A DNA stretch of 64,000 bases from assembly GCF_900167445.1 (NCBI RefSeq), contig NZ_FUZT01000001.1, forward strand, positions 591,839 to 655,838. Reading direction: 5' to 3'. The notes under the pieces are model-generated. The model was not told where the DNA came from. It ran no database searches and saw only the letters and a program-made list of their open reading frames with translations. Position numbers and translations under genes: made by a program. Of this stretch, positions 1 through 8,822 are shown one piece after another; the first letter of the stretch is position 1; the number at the start of each line of letters is the position of its first letter. The DNA comes from Maledivibacter halophilus (GTDB taxonomy: Bacteria > Bacillota > Clostridia > Peptostreptococcales > Caminicellaceae).

Positions 1-1040
1 TCTTCATAATCTAGATATACTGTAACTCCTTGGATATCCCTTAGACCTTTACAATTTAGTGTACCATTTAGCATATTATACATTAAGGCTCTTTCATGCA
101 TTTTTATACGATTCATGCCTTCAACAAATAACTCTCTTCTATCTTCTACATCTAAAAATTGAGCTCCAATCCAACAAATATAATCAACATATGCACTAAT
201 GGCTGCAAAGTGACCTGAAGCTGGGCTTCCCAGCTCCCATACAGAGTGGTCTTTAGATATGAGTTTATCATGGGGGAGCTTTGCAACACGCTCTGAAATA
301 TATCCAAATCCAATTCCCCTTGGACAACCCATTTTATATGGTGCAATGTTAATTGCATCAACAGGTGTTTTTTCTAAATCAATAACACCGTGGGGTACAT
401 GCTGTACTGCATCGCAGATAATATAAAGATCTGGTTTTATGGCTCTTGCAGCCTTTATGATTTCTTCTATATCTAAAATTGCTCCAGAAATATTAGAAGC
501 ATATATAACGCTTAATACACATGTGTCTTTGTCAATGAGCTTTACTATTGATTCAAGATCAACACCACCGGTAACTGGATTAGTCTTGGCAACTCTAATT
601 TCCTTTCCCATTTTTTCACCATAGATTACAGCAGAATCATATGCAGATGGATGTTCAAGGACGGTTGTAACAACATTTGTTCCGGGAACATTTTCTATAA
701 TAGCCCTTGCCATTTCAAACATAGCCATTGATGCTGTAAGTGAAGTGACAATACTACCTGATTTGGCATTGAAAATTGTTCTTATATCTTCATAGGCCCT
801 CTGTTGAAGCTCATATAGCTTAAGGGCACTACTATTTGAATGCTCTGGACAATCTGGTAATTCATCGATTTTTTTAAATGCGTCACTTGTACTTTTAAGT
901 CTTAGTGCTCCTCCTGCATTATCAAAAAATAACCTTTTCCTTTGTGTCAATGGATCTACATTGAGATGATAAAATTTATCTCTAATTGATTCCATTAATT
1001 CATCATTAAATAACTTTCCTTTTATATCCTTTAAATTCAT
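1..1040 (-). CDS. Class V aminotransferase-fold PLP enzyme (3' end beyond window)
   Basis: The reading frame is open from an ATG at 1040 to the window edge, about 346 codons. The start has GGAGG a few bases upstream. The protein looks like a fold-type I, class V aminotransferase/cysteine desulfurase relative: it has an N-terminal FFDNAGGA segment, an ELEH-like VLEHPSAYDS segment, CDAVQH with the PLP-contacting Asp about residue 210 and Gln about 213, and APYKMG with the likely PLP lysine at about residue 236. It lies 30 bp downstream of the symporter on the same strand, so the two are probably co-transcribed. The substrate cannot be told from sequence; an amino acid imported by the symporter is a reasonable inference. 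The C-terminal part is not visible. Confidence 0.85.
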   Translation of the reverse strand, partial: MNLKDIKGKLFNDELMESIRDKFYHLNVDPLTQRKRLFFDNAGGALRLKSTSDAFKKIDELPDCPEHSNSSALKLYELQQRAYEDIRTIFNAKSGSIVTSLTASMAMFEMARAIIENVPGTNVVTTVLEHPSAYDSAVIYGEKMGKEIRVAKTNPVTGGVDLESIVKLIDKDTCVLSVIYASNISGAILDIEEIIKAARAIKPDLYIICDAVQHVPHGVIDLEKTPVDAINIAPYKMGCPRGIGFGYISERVAKLPHDKLISKDHSVWELGSPASGHFAAISAYVDYICWIGAQFLDVEDRRELFVEGMNRIKMHERALMYNMLNGTLNCKGLRDIQGVTVYLDYE

Positions 1041-1070
1041 GGCTCTTTCCTCCATTGATATTCTGTTTTT

Positions 1071-2273
1071 TTATTTAAACATATTTTCTGAACGGGCAAT
1101 ACATAATGTTGATACAACATCTCCGGTTACATTAAGGGAGGTGTGGCCCATATCAATAATTCTATATATTCCTGCAATAAGTCCCATAATATCTGCAGGT
1201 AAACCCATTGTACCTAGCAGCATGACTGTTAGAACAATTCCACCACCAGGGATTCCAGGTGCTCCTACTGCAATCATAGTTGTCATCAGTATCAGCATGG
1301 CTTGTTGAGCAATGGGCATATCAATTCCATAGATTTGTGCAACAAATATTGTAGCTACTGCTAAATAACCTACGGCACCATTCATATTCATTGTTGCACC
1401 AAGGGGTAAAGTAAAACTGGCCAATTCTTCTTTAACACCAAAATCTTCTTCAGCTACTTTAATTGTGACAGGCAAAGTACCTGAACTACTTGTGGTACTT
1501 GCTGTTACTGCCCAAATTTTTGGCATGATTCTATAAAAATCCTTTATACTAACTTTGGCAATGAATTTAAGCATAAGTGAATAAAGAACTAGGATTACTG
1601 TAATCATAGCAATATAATCTGCAATAATAAACTTTCCAAGGGGACCAAAAATCTTAAGTCCATATTCACCAACTGAAGATGCAATAAGTGCAGTAACACC
1701 GATTGGGGAAAATTCCATAACTATATTTGTTACTTTATACATTGTTTGACTGCCTGCATCAAAAATGTTTTTGAATTTTTCTGCTTTTTTACCTGCTAAA
1801 GTAATACCTATTCCTAAAAATATTGAAAATATAATAACTTGCATAAGATCTCCCTTAACAAGGGCTTCAAAGGGATTTATTGGAACCATATTTAAAATTA
1901 CTTCTGAAAATTTAGGTATTGCTTTCATTTCTACACTGCCCTTAGCAACTTGATCTAGTACAAAACCAGTTCCAGGCTTTAAAGTTCTTGCAACAATAAT
2001 ACCAATTATTCCAGCTATACCAGTAGTGACAATATAGTAAAGAAGGGTTTTCGTTCCTACTTTTTTGAGTTTTTGAATATCACCCATACTTGTAATTCCG
2101 CTTATAATTGAAAAGAATACTAATGGAACAACTATCATCTTAATAAGTCTTAAGAACAAATCACCTAGAGGCTTTATAATTAGAATTTTTTCTTTAAAGA
2201 TTAATCCTAAGAGAATTCCCAAAGCAAATCCAATAAAAACTTTAGTACTGAGCTGCATCTTTTTCAAGTTCAT
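1071..2273 (-). CDS. Dicarboxylate/amino acid:cation symporter (DAACS family)
   Basis: A 400-residue multi-pass membrane protein of the glutamate/aspartate transporter family (GltP/GltT type). Family landmarks are visible: the serine-rich hairpin tip TTSSSGTLPVT (about residues 258-268), the NMNGAVGY substrate/sodium-site motif of TM7, the second hairpin GAPGIPGGGIV, and NVTGDVVST in TM8. It imports acidic or small neutral amino acids or dicarboxylates with Na+ or H+; the exact substrate is not determined. It is the first gene of a unit with the class V PLP enzyme and is divergent from the LysR gene. The ribosome-binding site is very close to the annotated ATG, so the TTG two codons later is also possible. 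Confidence 0.9.
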   Translation of the reverse strand: MNLKKMQLSTKVFIGFALGILLGLIFKEKILIIKPLGDLFLRLIKMIVVPLVFFSIISGITSMGDIQKLKKVGTKTLLYYIVTTGIAGIIGIIVARTLKPGTGFVLDQVAKGSVEMKAIPKFSEVILNMVPINPFEALVKGDLMQVIIFSIFLGIGITLAGKKAEKFKNIFDAGSQTMYKVTNIVMEFSPIGVTALIASSVGEYGLKIFGPLGKFIIADYIAMITVILVLYSLMLKFIAKVSIKDFYRIMPKIWAVTASTTSSSGTLPVTIKVAEEDFGVKEELASFTLPLGATMNMNGAVGYLAVATIFVAQIYGIDMPIAQQAMLILMTTMIAVGAPGIPGGGIVLTVMLLGTMGLPADIMGLIAGIYRIIDMGHTSLNVTGDVVSTLCIARSENMFK

Positions 2274-2369
2274 CTCCTCCTTAAGTTTATACAGTAATTG
2301 GTATAATGTTTTCTAAAATAGCTATATTTACTATAATTAAACAATATTAAAATTTAATTCCTTTCAACA

Positions 2370-2423
2370 TATCAGTATTGAAAATTCCAATAGCGCTATT
2401 GATTAAGTTTCAATTTTCTGATA
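2370..2423. promoter_or_regulatory. Dyad-symmetric operator region, probable LysR-type binding site
   Basis: The divergent symporter/lysR intergenic region contains the perfect 14-bp palindrome CAATAGCGCTATTG at 2388-2401. It is embedded in a longer imperfect dyad with TATCAG at 2370 mirrored by CTGATA ending at 2423. LysR-type regulators typically bind such dyads in divergent promoter regions. A second near-palindrome, AATATCGAT...ATCGATATT (2477-2497), lies just before the lysR ribosome-binding site and could serve autoregulation. Assignment to the adjacent regulator is inference. Confidence 0.5.
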
Positions 2424-2513
2424 AATCCATTATAATATATTTAGAAAGATAATAATAATGATAAATTTTAAGATTAAATATCGATATTATCGATATTTAA
2501 GAAAGGAGATATT

Positions 2514-3413
2514 ATGAATCTAGAAAATCTCAAAACCTTTTTAACAATAGTTGAAACAAAAAGTCTATCTAAAACGGCCAATGTACTATATTTATCTCAA
2601 TCAACAATCAGCCATAGACTAAAGCAATTAGAAAAAGAGCTTGAGACAAAACTCATTCAAAGAAATCGAGGAGAGAGAGAAGTAACATTAACCCTAGAAG
2701 GAGAAGATTTTGTGGAATTAGCAAAAAAGTGGGTGCTATTATGGGAAGAAACAACTAGATGGAAGGAAAAGGATTTTAGACTCAAGATTAAAATTGGATG
2801 CTCAGATAGTTTAAATACCTGTGTATTTCCGCCCTTGTACAAATTGCTTATGAAAAATAATTCTCTACTTACTATAAAGGTGCGTTCACATTGGTCCACA
2901 GTTATTATAAAATTAGTTGAAAATTATGAATTGGATTTTGGATTAGTTTTAATGCCTGTAAATAATAATAATGTAATTATAGAACCTCTTTTTGATGAAA
3001 GATTTGTGGTAGTATCATTTAAAGAAAAAGGATTACAAGATACAGTTCATCCAAAGGATTTAGACCCAAAGAATGAAATATATTTTTACCATGGTCCAGA
3101 ATATAAAATTTGGCATAATTATTGGTGGGATCCTGCTACAATCAATCGGTCAACTGTTGATACAGCTTCTCTTTTGCTTTCTATATTTGATTCACCAAAT
3201 TATTGGGCAATTGTTCCAATGTCTATGGCTAGATTATTTAAAGAAAATATCGATATCAAAATTTCTGAATTGTCCAAGCCTGCTCCTAATAGAATATGTT
3301 ATAAAGTAAAGCACAGAATGCCTAAGAAAACTGCACTACCTTCTATAGAAATTTTTGAAGAAAAATTGCATGAATATATTGAAAGCAATACAATGAAAAA
3401 ATTAATTGAATAG
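2514..3413 (+). CDS. LysR family transcriptional regulator
   Basis: The product is 299 residues, the usual LysR length. The N-terminus MNLENLKTFLTIVETKSLSKTA leads into a winged helix-turn-helix with SQSTISHRLKQLEKEL (about residues 28-43), followed by a periplasmic-binding-protein-like effector domain from about residue 90. An AAGGAG ribosome-binding site precedes the ATG. The gene is divergent from the symporter/PLP-enzyme unit across 240 bp containing strong dyad symmetry, so it probably controls that unit and itself. The effector is unknown, perhaps the transported amino acid. Confidence 0.92.
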   Translation: MNLENLKTFLTIVETKSLSKTANVLYLSQSTISHRLKQLEKELETKLIQRNRGEREVTLTLEGEDFVELAKKWVLLWEETTRWKEKDFRLKIKIGCSDSLNTCVFPPLYKLLMKNNSLLTIKVRSHWSTVIIKLVENYELDFGLVLMPVNNNNVIIEPLFDERFVVVSFKEKGLQDTVHPKDLDPKNEIYFYHGPEYKIWHNYWWDPATINRSTVDTASLLLSIFDSPNYWAIVPMSMARLFKENIDIKISELSKPAPNRICYKVKHRMPKKTALPSIEIFEEKLHEYIESNTMKKLIE

Positions 3414-3608
3414 TAAATATGGAGGAATTGTTTTGGGTTATTAAGAGATGGAGCATAGAATGTCGTATTATGAAAGTATATAGATAAAAAGCTTGAGGAG
3501 AAGCTATTTGCAAATATATTATTGAAAGAAATAATGATATATAATATTATAAAGTTAAATATTGGAATAAAGGAAAAGTATAGAGTTTTAGAAATTAATG
3601 TTATTATG

Positions 3609-3728
3609 TGAGCAAATTGCATAATTACCTTCAGTAAAAACTATCTACTATATATAGCCTTAGAATCTACAAAGATACACCACATATATTATGCAATTTT
3701 GCCAAGTTAGAATTATGCAATTTCCTCA
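3609..3728 (+). repeat. 120-bp MITE-like intergenic element, copy A
   Basis: The copy begins TGAGCAAATTGCATAATTAC and ends with ATTATGCAATTTCCTCA, so its ends are inverted repeats differing at one base. It matches copies at 26633, 34882 and 56666 along its whole length, and the 160-bp copies at 57872 and 63687 outside an internal block. It holds no open reading frame. The flanking dinucleotides are TG on the left and TA on the right, one mismatch from the 2-bp duplication seen at other copies. The bases between lysR and this element (3414-3608) contain nothing I recognise. Confidence 0.85.
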
Positions 3729-3798
3729 TATAATATTTAGAATTGTATAATTAAGCTTCATATTTAGTATTCAAATTAAAACTATAGGGAGTGAAGAG

Positions 3799-4047
3799 AT
3801 GAAGGAAAAAACAATAAATATAATTTCTTGGACTATAGCTATATTTATGATTTTATTATTATTTTTTAAGAATACAGTAGGAATTCCTCAAAGAAATTTT
3901 AATGTTATTATGGCAATTAGTCTTGTAATAGTATCTGTAGTTCTTTTATTAAAGAATTATTTTTTGAATAAAAGGTTTAATATATCATATTTAATACTAC
4001 CGATATTGTTCTTTTCCCTATCATTTTATTATTTTTTATTACTATAG
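3799..4047 (+). CDS. Small hydrophobic membrane protein, unknown function
   Basis: An 82-residue protein with three hydrophobic stretches (about residues 8-24, 34-52 and 63-81) separated by short basic loops, so it is probably a three-pass membrane protein. A GGGAGTGAAGAG ribosome-binding region precedes the ATG. I do not recognise a family. It stands alone between a MITE-like element and the minus-strand ABC transporter operon. Coding status rests on the start signal and the hydrophobic pattern; in DNA this AT-rich a chance ORF is possible. Confidence 0.55.
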   Translation: MKEKTINIISWTIAIFMILLLFFKNTVGIPQRNFNVIMAISLVIVSVVLLLKNYFLNKRFNISYLILPILFFSLSFYYFLLL

Positions 4048-4103
4048 AAAATAAAATTTAAGATGTAGGAAGATGTTACTTAAAAGTAAGAGGAGGAAAA
4101 TCA

Positions 4104-4175
4104 ATGAATGGGTATAGTGTTGCTTACAAAGCACTTCATGCTTTAAATGTTTATATAAAGAAAAATGAAATATAA
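4104..4175 (+). CDS. Possible 23-residue peptide
   Basis: A 23-codon frame starting MNGYSVAYKALHALNVYIKK is preceded by AGAGGAGG with 8-nt spacing, a near-ideal ribosome-binding site. It follows the small membrane protein by 56 bp on the same strand. No homologue is recognised and the length gives no statistical support, so it is listed only because of the strong translation signal. Confidence 0.25.
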   Translation: MNGYSVAYKALHALNVYIKKNEI

Positions 4176-4226
4176 GAAGAAAGGAGAGAAGAGAAATAAA
4201 TAAAGAAAATTAGCTTTCCCTAGAAG

Positions 4227-4970
4227 CTAATTATTAAAAATAGTTCTCTTCAAAAATCTTTTAGTCCTCTCATTTTTGGGAGTATTAAATATTTTTTCGG
4301 ATGGACCTTCTTCTACTATTATTCCGTTATCCATAAAGACAACCCTATCGGAAATTTCTTTAGCAAAATTCATTTCATGGGTAACTATTATCATGGTCAT
4401 ACCATCCTTTGCTAAATCCTTTATGGTTTGAAAAACTTCTCCACACAATTCAGGATCAAGGGCTGAGGTAGGTTCATCAAATAACATTATTTCAGGGTCC
4501 ATAGCTAAAGCCCTTGCAATGGCAACCCTTTGTTTTTGTCCCCCTGAAAGTTGATGAGGATAATTATTTTTTTTATCGGAAAGTTTTACCTTTTCCAATA
4601 AATCTAAGGCTCTTTGCCTGGACTTTGTTTTAGAAGCTTTGTTTACAGTAATAAGTGGTTTAGATATATTTTCTAAAACAGTGTAATGGGGGAAGAGATT
4701 AAACTGTTGAAATACCATTCCCACCTTCTTACTTAATATTCTATTTGATTTATCATTTTGAATTTCTGTATCTTCTAAAATTATTTTACCACTATCAATA
4801 TTTTCAAGTTTGGCTATGCATCTTAAAAGGGTGCTTTTTCCGGAGCCACTGGAGCCTATTATTGATACTATGTCTTTATCCTTCACACTAAGGTCTATAT
4901 TTTTTAGAACCTTTAAATTTGCAAAGGACTTGTTTAAATTTTGAATTTCTAAAATATATTTTTCCTTCAT
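4227..4970 (-). CDS. Polar amino acid ABC transporter, ATP-binding protein (GlnQ type)
   Basis: A 247-residue ATPase of the polar amino-acid uptake (PAAT) family. It shows Walker [10 protein letters not shown] (about residues 38-46), the Q-loop in [11 protein letters not shown], the signature [15 protein letters not shown], Walker [16 protein letters not shown] and the switch histidine in VTHEM. It ends the operon tudS-like gene, binding protein, permease, ATPase, and lies 14 bp after the permease. The AGGAGAG ribosome-binding site is well placed. Substrate specificity lies in the binding protein and is unknown. Confidence 0.94.
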   Translation of the reverse strand: MKEKYILEIQNLNKSFANLKVLKNIDLSVKDKDIVSIIGSSGSGKSTLLRCIAKLENIDSGKIILEDTEIQNDKSNRILSKKVGMVFQQFNLFPHYTVLENISKPLITVNKASKTKSRQRALDLLEKVKLSDKKNNYPHQLSGGQKQRVAIARALAMDPEIMLFDEPTSALDPELCGEVFQTIKDLAKDGMTMIIVTHEMNFAKEISDRVVFMDNGIIVEEGPSEKIFNTPKNERTKRFLKRTIFNN

Positions 4971-4984
4971 AATATTTTACTCTC

Positions 4985-5647
4985 CTATTTTGAATATGCT
5001 ATATTAATATTTTTTTCAATTTTTTTAGTCAATAGAGATACAATATATGTCATTGAAAAGTAGAGAATACCTAAAAACAGGTATATTTCAAAGGCCCTGT
5101 AGGTCCTTGTATATATAAGCTGTCCACTCCTTGTAAGCTCGGTTATAGCCAGTACAGAAATAAGGGAGCTTTCTTTAAGCAATGTGGAAAAGGAATTCAT
5201 AATTGGAGGTACAGCAATCCTTATAGCTTGAGGATAGATTATGTGTATTAGGGTTTGCAGCCTGCTGTATCCTAATACAAAGGAAGCTTCCTTCTGACCT
5301 TTTTCCACCGACAATAGACCTGCCCTTATAATTTCAGACATATAGGCTGCATTATTTAAAGAAAGACCTAATATAGCAGCAGTATAGCTGGACATATTTA
5401 TACCTATTGAAGGAAGTCCATAATATATAAAGAACAATTGTATTAAAAGGGGTGTACCCCTAAATATTTCTATATAAAATGAAAGTATAAAGTCAACAGA
5501 TTTTATATTGTTTTTTTCAGATCTTAAGGTCCCAATTATAAAGGATAATATTAAAGAGAGTATAAAAGATATAATAGTAACCTTTATGGTAATGAAGGCT
5601 GCTGATAATATATAAGGTAAATTATCCAATATGACTTGAAAATTCAA
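4985..5647 (-). CDS. Polar amino acid ABC transporter, permease (HisM/GlnP type)
   Basis: A roughly 220-residue inner-membrane permease with about five transmembrane helices. It carries the PAAT signature RGTPLLIQLFFIYYGLP and the EAA-like cytoplasmic loop around GQKEASFVLGYSRLQTLIHIIYPQA. I place the start at a TTG at 5647, because GGGAGG lies 7 nt before it. The in-frame ATG eight codons upstream overlaps that site and has no signal of its own. It is flanked by its binding protein and ATPase on the same strand. Confidence 0.9.
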   Translation of the reverse strand: MNFQVILDNLPYILSAAFITIKVTIISFILSLILSFIIGTLRSEKNNIKSVDFILSFYIEIFRGTPLLIQLFFIYYGLPSIGINMSSYTAAILGLSLNNAAYMSEIIRAGLLSVEKGQKEASFVLGYSRLQTLIHIIYPQAIRIAVPPIMNSFSTLLKESSLISVLAITELTRSGQLIYTRTYRAFEIYLFLGILYFSMTYIVSLLTKKIEKNINIAYSK

Positions 5648-5716
5648 TTTGATTCCTCCCTGTGATAACATTTGATATAATTGTATAATATATATGGTAG
5701 TCCTCTAGAGTTTTTG

Positions 5717-5733
5717 ATTATGCAATTTCCTCA
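5717..5733 (+). repeat. Right-end fragment of the MITE-like element
   Basis: ATTATGCAATTTCCTCA is identical to the right terminus of the 120-bp element found elsewhere in the window, but no left end lies within 200 bp. It sits in the gap between the binding protein and permease genes. It is probably a decayed or partial copy. The stretch 5738-5800 contains no gene. Confidence 0.5.
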
Positions 5734-5802
5734 TTTAACAAAAGGGCAAACGAAATGTTTACCCTTTTTAAATATATTTATTTAAAATAATTACATAAAT
5801 TT

Positions 5803-6633
5803 TTATTTAATTGTTAGCCAATTTTCCAAAATTTTATCATATTCTCCATTTTCTTTTATCTTGCTTAAGGATTCATTTAATTTTGCTGTTAAATTATTTT
5901 CACCGTTTTTCATAACCATAACTATATCAGCAGAGGCAACAGGCTTGTCAATAATTTTAAATTTATCTCCCTGTTTTAAATGGTTTACAGCATATGCGTA
6001 TCCAACTATTATTCCATCAATTCTATCATTTTCAAGATCAATAAAAGCTTCGGGATTATAATTGTATCTTTTTATTTCTTTAAGACCTTCCATTTTGTCG
6101 GCTACTTGTTCACTTCCAGAACCTAATTGAACACCAACTATTTTATCCTTTAAATCTTCAGGATTTTTTATATTTTCTTCATCCTTTTTCACAACAACCA
6201 CATTGTTAAGCTGATAATAAACATCGCTCATGTTTACATTTTCTACCGCAGCTTCTTTTTTGGACATACAAGTAATTAATACATCAAAATCTCCTTTGTT
6301 TAGTCCCCCTAAAAGGGCCTGCCATTCAGCATCTTTGATTTCAACATCTACATTAAGCTCTTTACCTAATGCCTTTGCCAAATCTATATCAAAACCTTCA
6401 AATTCTCCGGTTTTTTCATTTCTTGATTCAAAGGGAGGGTATGCTGCACAAAGCCCTACAACTAACTTGCCATTATCTTCAATTCTTTTCCATGAATTAT
6501 CTACAGAAGCTTCTTCCTCAGATTTGTTTTCGATAGTATCATTTGTATTGGATTCATTTTGACTGCATCCCATAAGTGAAAAACCAAGGGATAAAATAAG
6601 AATAAAAGACATAAGTACTTTAATTTTTTTCAT
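5803..6633 (-). CDS. Amino acid ABC transporter substrate-binding lipoprotein
   Basis: A 276-residue exported lipoprotein: a lysine-rich N-terminus, a hydrophobic core and the lipobox LMGC (Cys about residue 23), then an acidic low-complexity linker. The mature part is an SBP_bac_3 domain with GKLVVGLCAAYPPFE, FEGFDIDLAKALGKELN and a late GEYDKILENW motif, as in cystine/polar amino-acid binding proteins. The ATG has AAGGAGAA upstream and overlaps the desulfidase-like gene by 14 bp, indicating translational coupling. It delivers ligand to the downstream permease/ATPase pair; a sulfur-containing ligand is suggested only by the neighbour. Confidence 0.93.
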   Translation of the reverse strand: MKKIKVLMSFILILSLGFSLMGCSQNESNTNDTIENKSEEEASVDNSWKRIEDNGKLVVGLCAAYPPFESRNEKTGEFEGFDIDLAKALGKELNVDVEIKDAEWQALLGGLNKGDFDVLITCMSKKEAAVENVNMSDVYYQLNNVVVVKKDEENIKNPEDLKDKIVGVQLGSGSEQVADKMEGLKEIKRYNYNPEAFIDLENDRIDGIIVGYAYAVNHLKQGDKFKIIDKPVASADIVMVMKNGENNLTAKLNESLSKIKENGEYDKILENWLTIK

Positions 6634-7207
6634 TATCTATTTCTCCTTCATTTAAAAGTTTTTTTACTTCATTTATATTGCTGTTTATGTTTATTTCATC
6701 AATTGCTGTAAAGGGGATATCCAGTTTGTTTTCTTCAAATTGTTTTTTTAATTCTTCCATAAATATTCCCGGTTCCTCTAAAGATTTTATATTGTTTATT
6801 TTTGATATTATTTTATCATCACCTGATAATTCACCTCCCCAATTGGCAGAGCAGGTTTTATTGACACCACAGCTTGGACTGCCGTCTATCCCAATAACTC
6901 CTAATATACTATAGCCATTTTCTTGATAATCAATTACTTGGCTTATGATTGGTTTTAGAAGCTCTCTTGACTTTTCCCTAAAGTAGGGAGTATCAAACTG
7001 CTCCTTTACGTGTCCCCATCTTTTAATGCCATACATAATCAGCTCAGGACATGGTAATTGAATAATTCCTATTCCTTTTTGAGCAATTAAATTTACCAAT
7101 TCATAAAGAATACCTGAATATTGGCTTAGCCCTTCAACCTTAGAGTTAGAATTGAGAATGCAGTGGGAGACCAATATAATTTTTTTATTTCTTTCCAAGA
7201 CTATCAC
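6620..7207 (-). CDS. TudS/DUF523-related putative desulfidase
   Basis: The protein is about 195 residues. Three conserved cysteine motifs are visible: SHCILN (about Cys16), PCPE (about Cys54) and DGSPSCGV (about Cys113). These match the three-cysteine [4Fe-4S] arrangement of the DUF523/TudS thiouracil desulfidase superfamily and its clostridial relatives. Such enzymes remove sulfur from thiolated substrates using the open iron of the cluster. It is the first gene of an amino-acid-type ABC operon and overlaps the binding-protein gene, so it probably acts on what the transporter imports. The start is uncertain: GTG at 7207 is given, but GGGGTGAT places a TTG at 7198 close to a good site. Confidence 0.75.
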   Translation of the reverse strand: MIVLERNKKIILVSHCILNSNSKVEGLSQYSGILYELVNLIAQKGIGIIQLPCPELIMYGIKRWGHVKEQFDTPYFREKSRELLKPIISQVIDYQENGYSILGVIGIDGSPSCGVNKTCSANWGGELSGDDKIISKINNIKSLEEPGIFMEELKKQFEENKLDIPFTAIDEININSNINEVKKLLNEGEIDNEKN

Positions 7208-7457
7208 CCCACGTGTAATTATATAAAAAACCTATAGGAATATCTAATAGAAAAAAATTATAATAATAATTTTAATATAAAGTTTTTAAATAGTTGTAAG
7301 GGATAGTTTTTGTTATGATTTTGTTTTTTTAGTATAATAAAGTTAAAATGGAGAAGGAGAACAAATTTCGAGATTGTTTCGTTATAGAAAGAAGTTAAAT
7401 TTATCAATTATAAGTATTTATTAGTCATTAATGATAGAGTTGCTTATAATGTAAAAT

Positions 7458-8756
7458 ATGAAAGAAGTTATCCCATGTCAGTTTGGAAAGAGTGATGCAG
7501 ATATGAACCAGTTAAAGAAGATGTTTTATATAGCCATTGCAGTTTCCATAGCAGCTCAATTTTATTTAAATTTCTTTGTTGATGGCTTCATTATAACATT
7601 TTCAGTTATTTTATTACCTCTTCTTTTATATAAGAATCAAAACTTAAATCCAATTTTGACATGTATAATAACAGGAATAGCTTCTCCTCTTTTTAGAACA
7701 TTTATTATATTTCTTGGAATAAAGGATTTTAAAGAGGCTTTTTCTTTGGTATCTCCAGATATTGCTTTTTATTTTACATATGGTATTGTTTTTTATTATT
7801 TTTACACTAAATATAAAAATAAAAATTTGACAAGGTTTGCACTTGCTGTACTCATCAGTGATTTTTTATCTAATATGGTGGAAATAAGTTTTAGAACTCA
7901 AGTAGTGGGTCTTGAAGGGAATATAATAAAGGGACTTTTCATTATAGCTTTAGTTAGAAGTAGTATAGTTGTAATATTAGTTATAGTTTTCAGAAGATAT
8001 GAGTCCTTTTTAGCAAGGGAAGAGCATGAAGCTAGATATAGAAGACTCATGCTTTTGACATCTATTTTTGAAAGTGAAGCTTATTTTATGAATAAAAACA
8101 TGAAGAACATTGAAGATATAATGAAAAAAACCTTTAAGGCATATAGGCTTTCAACAGAAAAAGATGTTCCTAAAGAATTTCAAGATATTATTCTTGACTT
8201 ATCTAAGGATGTACATGAGATAAAGAAGGATTATATTAGAGTAATAAAGGGATTGGAAGAAGTTTTTTCATATAAATTTAATATTGAAAAAATGAGTATT
8301 AAGGATATGGTAAATATATTAGCTATCAATACAAAGGAATATTTAAAGCAAGAAAATTTAAATGTAGAATTTAAATATAGGATTAAAAGTGATGTTTCTG
8401 TGAAAAATCATTACTATTTAATGTCTATATTTAGAAATTTAATTAATAATGGAATTGAAGCATGTAAAGAAGGTTTCAATCCCATTGTAAGTTTAATTGT
8501 AGAGGAAGATGATAAGGAGGTTAAAATCTATGTGACAGATAATGGAATTGGGATAAAAGAAGATCATATAGACTATATATTCAATCCTGGATTTTCTACA
8601 AAATTCAATAAAGAAACCGGTGATATAAACAGAGGTATTGGGCTGACCCTTGTAAAGGATTTAGTTAATGAATATTTTAATGGAACTATTGAAGTAAAGT
8701 CAATTTTGGGTAGTGGTACTACATTTATAGTTACAATAAATAAAAACAATCTATAA
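7458..8756 (+). CDS. Membrane histidine kinase, GlnK/YcbA-like
   Basis: A protein of up to 432 residues. The first about 190 residues hold roughly six hydrophobic helices with no evident extracellular domain. The likely phospho-acceptor is the histidine of KDVHEIKKDY (about residue 253), a dimerisation motif resembling that of the Bacillus GlnK/YcbA kinases. The HATPase domain follows, with NLINNGIEA (N box), VTDNGIGI and NRGIGLTLVKD (G boxes). The start at 7458 lacks a clear ribosome-binding site, and ATG 7503 with GGAAAGAG upstream is an alternative. It is paired with the YcbB-type response regulator 57-66 bp downstream and probably senses an amino acid such as glutamine; the signal is inferred from the family only. 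Confidence 0.85.
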   Translation: MKEVIPCQFGKSDADMNQLKKMFYIAIAVSIAAQFYLNFFVDGFIITFSVILLPLLLYKNQNLNPILTCIITGIASPLFRTFIIFLGIKDFKEAFSLVSPDIAFYFTYGIVFYYFYTKYKNKNLTRFALAVLISDFLSNMVEISFRTQVVGLEGNIIKGLFIIALVRSSIVVILVIVFRRYESFLAREEHEARYRRLMLLTSIFESEAYFMNKNMKNIEDIMKKTFKAYRLSTEKDVPKEFQDIILDLSKDVHEIKKDYIRVIKGLEEVFSYKFNIEKMSIKDMVNILAINTKEYLKQENLNVEFKYRIKSDVSVKNHYYLMSIFRNLINNGIEACKEGFNPIVSLIVEEDDKEVKIYVTDNGIGIKEDHIDYIFNPGFSTKFNKETGDINRGIGLTLVKDLVNEYFNGTIEVKSILGSGTTFIVTINKNNL

Positions 8757-8822
8757 ATATTTTCTTTTATAATCTGAAATTGCTTGAGGGTTGAAGGAAA
8801 TTATGTTTAGAGGGTGGATAAG

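Noticed and set aside
152..361. Minus-strand 69-codon ORF
   Set aside because: It is out of frame with, and wholly inside, the class V PLP enzyme gene that runs from 1040 to the window edge.
3299..3622. Minus-strand 107-codon hydrophobic ORF
   Set aside because: It overlaps the 3' end of lysR and a MITE-like repeat, has no start signal, and its hydrophobicity follows from AT-rich antisense sequence.
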